Shown: one piece after another, positions 10,030-21,908 of the stretch
How the letters are laid out: every line of letters starts with the position of its first letter
Numbering within the stretch: position 1 is the stretch's first letter
Assembly: GCA_037974335.1 (NCBI GenBank)
Contig: CM075760.1
Location: forward strand, 63,618,515-63,682,514
Direction: 5' to 3'
Length of the DNA stretch: 64,000 nt
Origin: Prionace glauca
Taxonomy: Eukaryota > Chordata > Chondrichthyes > Carcharhiniformes > Carcharhinidae
Made by a program: the position numbers and the translations under genes
Notes under the pieces: model-generated
Databases searched by the model: none
Seen by the model: the letters and a program-made list of their open reading frames with translations, nothing else
What the model was told of the DNA's origin: nothing

Positions 10030-10317
10030 CCCGGAGCGGAATTAAAATTAAATAAAATACATATTTTTATAAAGACGCAGGTGGCGGAACCGCGCATGTG
10101 CTGTAGTATTTTCCCAGAGCGCACCACGCGGGAGTGATTTAAAAACAGACGGAATAAAAAACAGAAATGATTTTCCCGAATGGAGAAGGAACCGAAAGTC
10201 TGACGGGTGAGGATGTGAATAATAATCATCAAGATTCAAAATATTAAAAGATTAAAATGTAACTGCCTGGGCGCATGTGCGGGAGGTGAATTCCCCCAGA
10301 GTGCAGCGCGCGGGACG

Positions 10318-10452
10318 CCGTCTCCCCTGGCAACGCAAGATGGACGCCGGCCGGCTCCCCTGGCAACGCAAGATGGACGCCGGCCGTCTCCTCTGGCAAC
10401 ACAAGATGGCCGCCGGCCGTCTCCCCTGTCAACGGAAGATGGCCGCCGCCGG
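10318..10452. promoter_or_regulatory. 33-bp YY1-like repeat array (copy 1)
   Basis: Four head-to-tail repeats (33, 33, 33 and 36 bp), each CCGTCTCCCCTGGCAAC + GCAAGATGGMCGCCGG with small changes. AAGATGGCCGCC is one base from the YY1 core AAGATGGCGGC, and GGCAAC is a half RFX X-box. It sits in CpG-rich DNA next to CTGCCCCCCAGTGG (10509-10522), a near-consensus CTCF core. It reads open in one frame as a 61-residue ORF, but this looks like a result of the multiple-of-three period. Confidence 0.65.
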
Positions 10453-10689
10453 CGGTGACTGATTCTGGCGCAGGCGCAGTCAGGTCTGCCTGCAGCCCAT
10501 TGTCCAGACTGCCCCCCAGTGGATGTGGTGGGGATGGTGCAGCAGATGGAGCAACAATCCCAGTTTCAATGAGGGGAGAGAAGCTGCAATGCTGCTCCCT
10601 GTTGTTCACTCCTCTCCCCAGTCTCAGCATTGCAGAGTGTTTAAACAAGAGGGTGCATTGTCACAGCGGCACCGAGACATGCAGTTTAA

Positions 10690-10990
10690 GGTTATTTATT
10701 AGTGTCACTAATAAGTAGGCTGACATTCACACTGCAACGCAATTCCTGTGAAAATGCCTTAGTCACCACATTCCTGTTCGGAAACACTGACGGAGAATTT
10801 AGCATGGCCAATGCATCTAACCAGCACGTCTTTCGGACTGCTGGAGGATAGCAGAGCATCTGGAGGAAACCCATGCAGACATGGGGAGAATGTGCAAACT
10901 CCACACAGACACTGACCCAAGCTGGGAATCGAATGTGGGGCCCCAGCGCTGAGAGGCAGCAATGTGTTGCAGCACCGTGCCACTGTGCTG
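10690..10990 (-). mobile_element. V-SINE
   Basis: Minus-strand V-SINE: tRNA-like head (right end, GGTGGCAC...GGTTAGC region decayed), central V domain (GTGTGGAGTTTGCA, TTCTCCCC, GGTTTCCTCC complement), and a 3' tail with 'cttattagtgacactaataaat'. A second copy is at 16133-16433 in the duplication. Confidence 0.85.
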
Positions 10991-11034
10991 CAACACTCTC
11001 CCCCAGATATCAAACCACCCCGCACCCCCTCCGC

Positions 11035-11205
11035 CATTAAAATCATAAAATCCCGACAGTGCATCAAGTCTATGTCAACAGAACATTTTACCCTATTCCC
11101 GTAACCCCACAATACTCTCTAATCCCACTAACCTTCACATCTTTGGACATTAAGGGAGAATTTAGCATGGTAAATCCACCTAATCTGCCCATCTTTCAGA
11201 CCCCA
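11035..11205 (-). mobile_element. V-SINE 3' half
   Basis: Holds the complement of 'gggattttatgat', 'cttgatgcactgtc' and 'taccatgctaaattctcc', the 3' half of a V-SINE; it stops at 'gaaagatg'. Partner at 16478-16648. Confidence 0.75.
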
Positions 11206-11642
11206 CAGATATTCTGGTCACCCTATTATAGAAAGGATATTATTAAACTAGAAAGAGTGCAGAAAAGATTTACAAGGATGCTACTGGGACTTGATGGATT
11301 GAGTTATAAGGAGAAGCTGGATAGACTGTGACTTTTTTTCTGACGCGTAGGAGGCTGAGGGGTGATCTTATAGAGCTCTATAAAATAATGCATGGCACAG
11401 ATCAGCTGGATAGTCAATATCTCTTCCCAAAGTTAGTGGAGTCTAAAACCAGAGAGCCTAGGTTTCAGATGGGAGGGGAAAGATACAAAAGTGTCGAGAG
11501 GAGCATTTTGTTTCACACAGAGGATGGTGAGTGTCTGGAACAAGCTGCCAGATGTAGTCATAGAGATGGGTACAATTTTGTCTTTGAAAATGCATTTGGA
11601 CAGTTACATGGGTGAGATGGGTATAGAAGGATATGGGCCAAA
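11206..11642 (+). mobile_element. CR1-type LINE, host of a nested insertion (left part)
   Basis: ORF2 C-terminal region reading FWSPYYRKDIIKLERVQKR, then LLGLDG and further conserved pieces after a frameshift, with 'gaaggatatgggccaaat' at the right edge. The same element resumes at 13148 after a 1.5-kb insertion. Partner at 16649-17085. Confidence 0.85.
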
Positions 11643-13147
11643 TAGAAACTTAGAACATAGAACATAGAACACTACAGCACAAACAGGCCCTTCGGCCCAC
11701 AAGCTGCACCGATCACATCAACACCTACAATCCATCGACCTATCTATAGCCCCCAATCCTGTTAACTCCCATATACTGATCCAGAAGCTTTTAAGACCCC
11801 AGCGAGTTCGTCTCTACCACCACTGACGGCAGCCGATTCCATTCACTCACCACCCTCTGAGTGAAAAACTTACCCCTAACATCACCTCTGTACTTGCTTC
11901 CCCTCACCTTAAACCTGTGTCCTCTCGTAGCGACCATTTCAACCCGGGAAATAGCCTCTGAGAATCCACCCTATCTATTCCTCTCAACATCTTATAAACC
12001 TCTATCAGGTCGCCTCTCAACCTTCGTCTCTCCAGGGAGAATAGTCCCAGCTCCCCCAACCTATCTTCATAAGGCATGCCTCCCAATCCAGGCAACATCC
12101 TTGTAAATCTCCTCTGCACCCTTTCAATAGCTACTACGTCCTTCCTATAGTGAGGCGACCAGAACTGCGCACAGTACTCCAAATGAGGCCTGACAAGGGT
12201 CCTGTAAAGTTGCAGCATTACCTCCCGACTCCTAAACTCAATCCCTCGATTAATGAAGGCCAGTACACCATACGCCTTCTTGACTACCTCCTCCACCTGC
12301 GAGGCCGATTTACGTGTCCTGTGAACCTGGACCCCAAGATCCTTCTGCTCTTCAACACTACGAAGACTCCTGCCCTTGATAGTGTACTCGTTCATCCATT
12401 TGTTCTGCCAAAATGGACCACGACACATTTATCCACGTTGAAGTCCATCTGCCACTTCTCCGCCCAGTCCTGCATCCTATCTATGTCCTGCTGCAACTTC
12501 TGACATCCCTCCAGACCATCCACAACACCGCCGACCTTCGTGTCATCAGCGAACTTGCTAACCTATCCCTCCACTTCCTCATCCAGGTCATTTATGAAAA
12601 TGACAAACAGCAAGGGTCCTCGAACAGATCCCTGGGGCACTCTACTAGTGACCGACCTCCATGCAGAAAAAGACCCATCCATAACCACTCTCTGCCTTCT
12701 GCAGGCAAGCCAGTTCTGGATCCACAAGGCCAAAGGCCCTTGGATCCCATGCCCTCTCACCTTCTCAAGAAGTCTTGCATGGGGGACCTTATCAAACGCC
12801 TTGCTGAAGTCCATGTACACCACGTCCACGGCTCTTCCTTCGTCGATGTGTTCAGTCACATTTTCGAAGAAATCAGCTAGGCTCGTAAGGCACGACCTGC
12901 CCTTGACAAATCCATGCTGACTATTCCTGATCATGTCAAACCTCTCCAAATGCTCGTAAATCTTGTCCCTCAGAAGCCTCTCCATCAGCTTACCAACCAC
13001 TGAGGTCAGACTCACCAATCGGTAATTTCCCGGGCTATCTCTGTTCCCTTTCTTAAAAATAGGAACTACATCCGCAACCCTCCAATCCTCCGGAACCTCT
13101 CCCGTCTCCATCGACGACGCAACGATCATCGCCAGGGGCGACATTAA
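11643..13147 (-). mobile_element. CR1-type LINE inserted in another LINE
   Basis: 5'-truncated element on the minus strand. Its 3' end is the repeated GAACATAGAACATAGAAC (complement of TTCTATG units). It encodes [66 protein letters not shown] and, after an in-frame TAG following EEVEG, FADDTKVGG. This is followed by KDLGVQVH and the C-terminal LEYCAQFWSPHYRKD block (11904-12428). The RT catalytic FADD is kept, so only one nonsense codon and truncation are obvious: a moderately young insertion. Partner at 17086-18590. Confidence 0.9.
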
Positions 13148-13235
13148 CAATTGGGATTAGCTTAGGGGTTTTTAAAAAGGGCAGCATGGAGCAATTGGGC
13201 TGAAGGGCCTGTTTCCATGCTGTAAACCTCTATGA
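13148..13235 (+). mobile_element. CR1-type LINE, right part of the split element
   Basis: Continues 11206-11642 with 'aattgggattagcttagggg' and 'gaagggcctgtttccatgct', ending in 'ctatgactctatat', the classic CR1 3' end. Its separation from the left part defines the nested insertion. A partial minus-strand V-SINE follows to 13352. Confidence 0.85.
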
Positions 13236-13564
13236 CTCTATATGGGAGGAACATGAAAACCCCACACAGACAATGACCGGAGGCTGGAATTGAACATGGG
13301 TCCTTGGCACTAGGAGACTGCAGTGCTAACCACTGTGCTAATGTGCTGCCACTCAGGCAAATGTATTTGGAGGGAGCACAGGACAGGTAGGGGGTGGGGG
13401 TGTGGGCGGAATGGGATGAGTTCTAACTCAATTTGATGAGGGGAGGGGTGGAAATCAGTAAAAAAAATCAGCCTTGTCTCAACATTTTCCTTCATTCATG
13501 CTCTTGTTACTAATTAAAAACCAGCTCACTCCTCCATTCTGCCCATAGGTCTAATAGAAAGCAG

Positions 13565-14100
13565 GAAAAAGGTTGTGGCACAGAAAGAGGCCATTCAGCC
13601 CATCATATCTTCACCAGCTTGGGAAATAAAGACTTGCCCTTCATTCTAACCCCGCTTTCCAGCGATCCAGCCCCCAGCCCCCCTTACTACAGGTTCCAGC
13701 ATTTCAGCTATAGATCTGTGTGTGAGGCATGTGAGCCGAGAGATTTCTGTCTGAACCATCAGTTTAGGCAGCAAATTCCAGACACCCACCGTCCCTTGAA
13801 TGAGAACCTTCTTCCTAATGCCCCCTCTAATCCTTCCACCAATCACTTTGTATCTGTGCAGCCCCCACTAACCCCCCTCCCATCTCCCCCATCCCCACCA
13901 ACCCACAATAAGTGACCTCTCTCTGCTCAGGGGAAACAGGCCTTTTCAATCCGCCTTGTCTTGGCTCCCTCATAACTTTGGACACCTCAGTTCGGTCTCC
14001 CTCAGCCTCCTCTGCTCTGAGGAAAACAAACCTGGCCAATCCAGTCTTTCCTCATCACCACAATTCCCCTGCCCTGGAAACACTTTAGTAAATCCAAATG
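13565..14100 (-). mobile_element. Old LINE 3' remnant
   Basis: Minus-strand translation gives LDWPGLFSSEQRRLRETE, an equivalent of the CR1 LGLYSLEFRRMRGD block, followed by decayed LINE sequence ending 'gatgggctgaatggcctctttctgtgcc' read on the minus strand. Many stops; old. Partner at 19008-19543. Confidence 0.7.
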
Positions 14101-14162
14101 GTTATCCAATCCGACTAAACTGTCCATTTAGCATTGTCTCATCTCCAACTGTGAACAACCAC

Positions 14163-14464
14163 CAGATACTGGCACCACTGTGGCACACTGGTTGGCATTG
14201 CTGCCTTGAAGGGACTTAGTTCAATTCTGGCCTCGTGTGACTGTGTGGAGTTTGCATGTTCTCCCCATATCTGCGTGCGTTTTCTCTGGGTGCTCCGGTT
14301 TCCTCCCACTGTTTAAAGATGTGCGGGAGAGGTTGATTGGCCATGGTTTAGTGACAGGGGAAGCTGCAGGGTAAATGTGTGGGATACGGGGACAGGGCAT
14401 GATGGGATTGTGGTCAGTGCAGACTTGATGGACTGAATGGCCTCCCCTGTACTGTAGGGATTTT
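14163..14464 (+). mobile_element. V-SINE
   Basis: Full-length-looking V-SINE on the plus strand: decayed tRNA-like head, V domain TGTGTGGAGTTTGCATGTTC and TCCGGTTTCCTCCCACTG, and 3' 'atggcctcccctgtactgtaggg'. Partner at 19606-19907. Confidence 0.85.
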
Positions 14465-14702
14465 ACACACAAATGAGAAACAGAGACTTTGCAAATGTTG
14501 GGATACTTATTCACAAAATAATGGGATATTTGTTGACATGTTCAGGTAAATCTCAATGATGGTCATTGTCCAGGTGTAGATTAAAACAATGGTGCAGTCC
14601 AAGATTAAAAGTCATTTATCCTGAAATTGGACATTGCCACTGACTCCCAATATAACCGAGAGATGCAAACTCACACCACACCCTGATGTGACGAAGGGGA
14701 CC

Positions 14703-15350
14703 CCTCTCAGTTATTATAATCTGGGCGTTGTATCTGTAATCTCTGCCCTAAACCTCTCTCAGTTATTACAATCTGGGCCTTGTATCAGTAATCTCTGCCC
14801 TTAACCTCTCCCAGTTATTACAATCTGGGCCTTGTATCAGTAATCTCTGCCCTAAACCTCTCTCAGTTATTACAATCTGGGCCGTGTATCAGTAATCTCT
14901 GCCCTAAACCTCTCTCAGTTATTACAATCTGGGCCGTGTATCAGTAATCTCTGCCCTAAACCTCTCTCAGTTATTACAATCTGGACCGTGTATCAGTAAT
15001 CTCTGCCCTAAACCTCTCTCAGTTATTACAATCTGGGCCTTGTGTCAGTAATCTCTGCCCTAAACCTCCCTCAGTTATTACAATCTGGGCCTTGTGTCAG
15101 TAATCTCTGCCCTAAACCTCCCTCAGTTATTACAATTCGGGCATGGTATCAGTAATCTCTGCCCAAAACCTCTCTCAGTTATTACAATCTGGGCCTTGTA
15201 TCAGCAATCTCTGCCCTAAACCTCTCTCAGTTATTACAATCTGGGTCGTGTATCAGTAATCTCTGCCCTAAACCTCTCTTAGTTATTACAATCTGGGTCT
15301 TGTATCAGTAATCTCTGTCCTAAACCTCCCTCAGTTATTACGATCTAGAC
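14703..15350. repeat. 52-bp minisatellite (copy 1)
   Basis: About 12.5 tandem copies of a 52-bp unit, 'ctctcagttattacaatct' + 'gggccttgtatcagtaatct' + 'ctgccctaaac'. Units differ by single bases (CTTG/CGTG, CTCTCTC/CTCCCTC). No protein signal. Confidence 0.95.
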
Positions 15351-15760
15351 CTTAAGCAGAGGACACAGAGATTTAATATAATTGACAACAGAGTTGAAGG
15401 GGGTGAAAGGAGATTTTCTTACACAATAGTATGATCTGGAATGCACAACCTGACAGGTGCTAGAAGCAAGTTCCCGGAGCGGAATTAAAATTAAATAAAA
15501 TACATATTTTTATAAAGACGCAGGTGGCGGAACCGCGCATGTGCTGTAGTATTTTCCCAGAGCGCACCACGCGGGAGTGATTTAAAAACAGACGGAATAA
15601 AAAACAGAAATGATTTTCCCGAATGGAGAAGGAACCGAAAGTCTGACGGGTGAGGATGTGAATAATAATCATCAAGATTCAAAATATTAAAAGATTAAAA
15701 TGTAACTGCCTGGGCGCATGTGCGGGAGGTGAATTCCCCCAGAGTGCAGCGCGCGGGACG

Positions 15761-15895
15761 CCGTCTCCCCTGGCAACGCAAGATGGACGCCGGCCGGCTC
15801 CCCTGGCAACGCAAGATGGACGCCGGCCGTCTCCTCTGGCAACACAAGATGGCCGCCGGCCGTCTCCCCTGTCAACGGAAGATGGCCGCCGCCGG
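15761..15895. promoter_or_regulatory. 33-bp YY1-like repeat array (copy 2)
   Basis: Identical to 10318-10452. Here it is cut off from the 9780-10029 CpG-rich lead-in, because the duplication starts at its left with no promoter upstream. Confidence 0.6.
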
Positions 15896-17085
15896 CGGTG
15901 ACTGATTCTGGCGCAGGCGCAGTCAGGTCTGCCTGCAGCCCATTGTCCAGACTGCCCCCCAGTGGATGTGGTGGGGATGGTGCAGCAGATGGAGCAACAA
16001 TCCCAGTTTCAATGAGGGGAGAGAAGCTGCAATGCTGCTCCCTGTTGTTCACTCCTCTCCCCAGTCTCAGCATTGCAGAGTGTTTAAACAAGAGGGTGCA
16101 TTGTCACAGCGGCACCGAGACATGCAGTTTAAGGTTATTTATTAGTGTCACTAATAAGTAGGCTGACATTCACACTGCAACGCAATTCCTGTGAAAATGC
16201 CTTAGTCACCACATTCCTGTTCGGAAACACTGACGGAGAATTTAGCATGGCCAATGCATCTAACCAGCACGTCTTTCGGACTGCTGGAGGATAGCAGAGC
16301 ATCTGGAGGAAACCCATGCAGACATGGGGAGAATGTGCAAACTCCACACAGACACTGACCCAAGCTGGGAATCGAATGTGGGGCCCCAGCGCTGAGAGGC
16401 AGCAATGTGTTGCAGCACCGTGCCACTGTGCTGCAACACTCTCCCCCAGATATCAAACCACCCCGCACCCCCTCCGCCATTAAAATCATAAAATCCCGAC
16501 AGTGCATCAAGTCTATGTCAACAGAACATTTTACCCTATTCCCGTAACCCCACAATACTCTCTAATCCCACTAACCTTCACATCTTTGGACATTAAGGGA
16601 GAATTTAGCATGGTAAATCCACCTAATCTGCCCATCTTTCAGACCCCACAGATATTCTGGTCACCCTATTATAGAAAGGATATTATTAAACTAGAAAGAG
16701 TGCAGAAAAGATTTACAAGGATGCTACTGGGACTTGATGGATTGAGTTATAAGGAGAAGCTGGATAGACTGTGACTTTTTTTCTGACGCGTAGGAGGCTG
16801 AGGGGTGATCTTATAGAGCTCTATAAAATAATGCATGGCACAGATCAGCTGGATAGTCAATATCTCTTCCCAAAGTTAGTGGAGTCTAAAACCAGAGAGC
16901 CTAGGTTTCAGATGGGAGGGGAAAGATACAAAAGTGTCGAGAGGAGCATTTTGTTTCACACAGAGGATGGTGAGTGTCTGGAACAAGCTGCCAGATGTAG
17001 TCATAGAGATGGGTACAATTTTGTCTTTGAAAATGCATTTGGACAGTTACATGGGTGAGATGGGTATAGAAGGATATGGGCCAAA

Positions 17086-18590
17086 TAGAAACTTAGAACA
17101 TAGAACATAGAACACTACAGCACAAACAGGCCCTTCGGCCCACAAGCTGCACCGATCACATCAACACCTACAATCCATCGACCTATCTATAGCCCCCAAT
17201 CCTGTTAACTCCCATATACTGATCCAGAAGCTTTTAAGACCCCAGCGAGTTCGTCTCTACCACCACTGACGGCAGCCGATTCCATTCACTCACCACCCTC
17301 TGAGTGAAAAACTTACCCCTAACATCACCTCTGTACTTGCTTCCCCTCACCTTAAACCTGTGTCCTCTCGTAGCGACCATTTCAACCCGGGAAATAGCCT
17401 CTGAGAATCCACCCTATCTATTCCTCTCAACATCTTATAAACCTCTATCAGGTCGCCTCTCAACCTTCGTCTCTCCAGGGAGAATAGTCCCAGCTCCCCC
17501 AACCTATCTTCATAAGGCATGCCTCCCAATCCAGGCAACATCCTTGTAAATCTCCTCTGCACCCTTTCAATAGCTACTACGTCCTTCCTATAGTGAGGCG
17601 ACCAGAACTGCGCACAGTACTCCAAATGAGGCCTGACAAGGGTCCTGTAAAGTTGCAGCATTACCTCCCGACTCCTAAACTCAATCCCTCGATTAATGAA
17701 GGCCAGTACACCATACGCCTTCTTGACTACCTCCTCCACCTGCGAGGCCGATTTACGTGTCCTGTGAACCTGGACCCCAAGATCCTTCTGCTCTTCAACA
17801 CTACGAAGACTCCTGCCCTTGATAGTGTACTCGTTCATCCATTTGTTCTGCCAAAATGGACCACGACACATTTATCCACGTTGAAGTCCATCTGCCACTT
17901 CTCCGCCCAGTCCTGCATCCTATCTATGTCCTGCTGCAACTTCTGACATCCCTCCAGACCATCCACAACACCGCCGACCTTCGTGTCATCAGCGAACTTG
18001 CTAACCTATCCCTCCACTTCCTCATCCAGGTCATTTATGAAAATGACAAACAGCAAGGGTCCTCGAACAGATCCCTGGGGCACTCTACTAGTGACCGACC
18101 TCCATGCAGAAAAAGACCCATCCATAACCACTCTCTGCCTTCTGCAGGCAAGCCAGTTCTGGATCCACAAGGCCAAAGGCCCTTGGATCCCATGCCCTCT
18201 CACCTTCTCAAGAAGTCTTGCATGGGGGACCTTATCAAACGCCTTGCTGAAGTCCATGTACACCACGTCCACGGCTCTTCCTTCGTCGATGTGTTCAGTC
18301 ACATTTTCGAAGAAATCAGCTAGGCTCGTAAGGCACGACCTGCCCTTGACAAATCCATGCTGACTATTCCTGATCATGTCAAACCTCTCCAAATGCTCGT
18401 AAATCTTGTCCCTCAGAAGCCTCTCCATCAGCTTACCAACCACTGAGGTCAGACTCACCAATCGGTAATTTCCCGGGCTATCTCTGTTCCCTTTCTTAAA
18501 AATAGAAACTACATCCGCAACCCTCCAATCCTCCGGAACCTCTCCCGTCTCCATTGACGACGCAACGATCATCGCCAGGGGCGACATTAA
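17086..18590 (-). mobile_element. CR1-type LINE inserted in another LINE (copy 2)
   Basis: Same element as 11643-13147, carried by the tandem duplication. The flanking split LINE is at 16649-17085 and 18591-18678. The only two differences noticed between the duplication copies lie in this element. Confidence 0.9.
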
Positions 18591-20145
18591 CAATTGGGAT
18601 TAGCTTAGGGGTTTTTAAAAAGGGCAGCATGGAGCAATTGGGCTGAAGGGCCTGTTTCCATGCTGTAAACCTCTATGACTCTATATGGGAGGAACATGAA
18701 AACCCCACACAGACAATGACCGGAGGCTGGAATTGAACATGGGTCCTTGGCACTAGGAGACTGCAGTGCTAACCACTGTGCTAATGTGCTGCCACTCAGG
18801 CAAATGTATTTGGAGGGAGCACAGGACAGGTAGGGGGTGGGGGTGTGGGCGGAATGGGATGAGTTCTAACTCAATTTGATGAGGGGAGGGGTGGAAATCA
18901 GTAAAAAAAATCAGCCTTGTCTCAACATTTTCCTTCATTCATGCTCTTGTTACTAATTAAAAACCAGCTCACTCCTCCATTCTGCCCATAGGTCTAATAG
19001 AAAGCAGGAAAAAGGTTGTGGCACAGAAAGAGGCCATTCAGCCCATCATATCTTCACCAGCTTGGGAAATAAAGACTTGCCCTTCATTCTAACCCCGCTT
19101 TCCAGCGATCCAGCCCCCAGCCCCCCTTACTACAGGTTCCAGCATTTCAGCTATAGATCTGTGTGTGAGGCATGTGAGCCGAGAGATTTCTGTCTGAACC
19201 ATCAGTTTAGGCAGCAAATTCCAGACACCCACCGTCCCTTGAATGAGAACCTTCTTCCTAATGCCCCCTCTAATCCTTCCACCAATCACTTTGTATCTGT
19301 GCAGCCCCCACTAACCCCCCTCCCATCTCCCCCATCCCCACCAACCCACAATAAGTGACCTCTCTCTGCTCAGGGGAAACAGGCCTTTTCAATCCGCCTT
19401 GTCTTGGCTCCCTCATAACTTTGGACACCTCAGTTCGGTCTCCCTCAGCCTCCTCTGCTCTGAGGAAAACAAACCTGGCCAATCCAGTCTTTCCTCATCA
19501 CCACAATTCCCCTGCCCTGGAAACACTTTAGTAAATCCAAATGGTTATCCAATCCGACTAAACTGTCCATTTAGCATTGTCTCATCTCCAACTGTGAACA
19601 ACCACCAGATACTGGCACCACTGTGGCACACTGGTTGGCATTGCTGCCTTGAAGGGACTTAGTTCAATTCTGGCCTCGTGTGACTGTGTGGAGTTTGCAT
19701 GTTCTCCCCATATCTGCGTGCGTTTTCTCTGGGTGCTCCGGTTTCCTCCCACTGTTTAAAGATGTGCGGGAGAGGTTGATTGGCCATGGTTTAGTGACAG
19801 GGGAAGCTGCAGGGTAAATGTGTGGGATACGGGGACAGGGCATGATGGGATTGTGGTCAGTGCAGACTTGATGGACTGAATGGCCTCCCCTGTACTGTAG
19901 GGATTTTACACACAAATGAGAAACAGAGACTTTGCAAATGTTGGGATACTTATTCACAAAATAATGGGATATTTGTTGACATGTTCAGGTAAATCTCAAT
20001 GATGGTCATTGTCCAGGTGTAGATTAAAACAATGGTGCAGTCCAAGATTAAAAGTCATTTATCCTGAAATTGGACATTGCCACTGACTCCCAATATAACC
20101 GAGAGATGCAAACTCACACCACACCCTGATGTGACGAAGGGGACC

Positions 20146-20793
20146 CCTCTCAGTTATTATAATCTGGGCGTTGTATCTGTAATCTCTGCCCTAAACCTCT
20201 CTCAGTTATTACAATCTGGGCCTTGTATCAGTAATCTCTGCCCTTAACCTCTCCCAGTTATTACAATCTGGGCCTTGTATCAGTAATCTCTGCCCTAAAC
20301 CTCTCTCAGTTATTACAATCTGGGCCGTGTATCAGTAATCTCTGCCCTAAACCTCTCTCAGTTATTACAATCTGGGCCGTGTATCAGTAATCTCTGCCCT
20401 AAACCTCTCTCAGTTATTACAATCTGGACCGTGTATCAGTAATCTCTGCCCTAAACCTCTCTCAGTTATTACAATCTGGGCCTTGTGTCAGTAATCTCTG
20501 CCCTAAACCTCCCTCAGTTATTACAATCTGGGCCTTGTGTCAGTAATCTCTGCCCTAAACCTCCCTCAGTTATTACAATTCGGGCATGGTATCAGTAATC
20601 TCTGCCCAAAACCTCTCTCAGTTATTACAATCTGGGCCTTGTATCAGCAATCTCTGCCCTAAACCTCTCTCAGTTATTACAATCTGGGTCGTGTATCAGT
20701 AATCTCTGCCCTAAACCTCTCTTAGTTATTACAATCTGGGTCTTGTATCAGTAATCTCTGTCCTAAACCTCCCTCAGTTATTACGATCTAGAC
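20146..20793. repeat. 52-bp minisatellite (copy 2)
   Basis: Base-for-base partner of 14703-15350 with the same order of unit variants. Confidence 0.95.
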
Positions 20794-20915
20794 CTTAAGC
20801 AGAGGACACAGAGATTTAATATAATTGACAACAGAGTTGAAGGGGGTGAAAGGAGATTTTCTTACACAATAGTATGATCTGGAATGCACAACCTGACAGG
20901 TGCTAGAAGCAAGTT

Positions 20916-21590
20916 TAATCATAACTTTAAAAGGAAATTGGCTGAATATTGACAGAGTTATTGTGAATTGGATTAATGAAAAACTTCACTCATCTTTGTG
21001 ACATTTTGAATGGTTCACCCTAAGATTTTAATGTTGAATCTTTTCCTTCACAACGTGTCTGAAACAGAAGATTAAACCCTTGGGTTTGATGAGCTGTCAG
21101 ATATGTTTCCTATGTGTCTGTGTAACTTGAGAACTGCAGATAACCATGAGAAGGAACTGATTATTTTCAGTTCCTCTAACAGATATACCTCAGATATCAG
21201 AAATCTCAGGAGATCCTCATGCCTTCATTATTCCCTCCCCAAATATAACAGCTCTCAGTCAGGCTGAGTCAGTCACATGTGTCTCTGTTATAATGTTTCC
21301 ACTTCTATTTTATCACTCACTTCCCAGTGACACTCACCATAACACAGACACTTTAAAATATCATTGCTCCCTTACATCTTGTCCTCCTATTGTAATCGGA
21401 TGTTTGTTGGGCCTCTTGTCTCCCTGAAGGTCAGATTACCTGCAGTTCAAATGACCTCAGAGACACTGAAACCGACCTTTGTGATTATTATTATACCGGA
21501 TTCCAGTCAGCCCCAGGAGCTGCAGTTGTAAAATACAGTAAGAAGTCTCACCACACCAGGTTTAAATTCAACCAGCTTATGTGATAGTAA
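20916..21590. other. Single-copy-looking sequence
   Basis: AT-rich, no gene or named repeat recognised, except a short minus-strand piece 'agtaagaagtctcaccacaccaggttt' (about 21538-21564), the tail of the Penelope-like family also seen at 21.8, 23.1 and 56.3 kb. Confidence 0.45.
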
Positions 21591-21595
21591 ATCCC

Positions 21596-21834
21596 CGTGG
21601 TTGCATGGGTTTCCTCCGGGTGCTCTGGTTTCCTCCCACATCCCAGAGATGTGCTTTTCGGCTGATTGATTGGGTAACAAATTGTCCCTATATTGGACCT
21701 CCCTGATCCTCGCACATTAGGCGTAGACTAAAATTATGAATAGGTCACTGAGACAATGGGACGGCGGCGCGGGCTCGTTGGGCCGAAGGGCCTGTTTCCC
21801 GTGCTGTGTTGTTCTTTGTTCTTTTATAAACTGG
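21596..21834 (+). mobile_element. V-SINE, 5' truncated
   Basis: Begins inside the V domain (GCATGGGTTTCCTCCGGGTG) and ends 'gaagggcctgtttcccgtgc', then TTGTTCTTTGTTC. The tRNA-like head is missing. Confidence 0.8.
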
Positions 21835-21908
21835 TTGAACTTAAACCTGGTGTTGTGAGACTTCTTACTGTATTAACCCCAGTCCAACGCCGGCATCTCT
21901 ATGTAATG
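21826..21908 (+). mobile_element. Penelope-like 3' tail fragment
   Basis: 'ctggttgaacttaaacctgg' followed by 'tgttgtgagacttcttactg' and 'ccccagtccaacgccggcat'. I associate this tail with Penelope-like elements of sharks from memory; the fragment itself carries no protein to prove it. Confidence 0.5.

Larger units (their letters stand above)
10030..15472. repeat. 5,443-bp tandem duplication, copy 1
   Basis: Every base position matches position +5443 in copy 2, except two noticed differences (13063 G versus 18506 A; 13112 C versus 18555 T). Edges are sharp: before 10030 and after 20915 the match stops at once, and the inner join at 15472/15473 has no overlap or filler. It contains the YY1 array, V-SINEs, nested LINEs and the 52-bp minisatellite. 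Confidence 0.95.
15473..20915. repeat. 5,443-bp tandem duplication, copy 2
   Basis: Second head-to-tail copy, offset exactly +5443 from copy 1. Its contents are the same: the YY1 array at 15761, V-SINEs, nested LINE at 17086-18590, and minisatellite at 20146. In the minus-strand RT frame one of the two differences changes a proline to serine (VVPIFKK to VVSIFKK). Confidence 0.95.

Noticed and set aside
10244-10648. 134-aa minus-strand ORF (and its twin at 15687-16091)
   Set aside because: Its Ala/Gly/Leu repeats come from the 33-bp nucleotide array, and the opposite strand is open as well. No domain or start context supports it.
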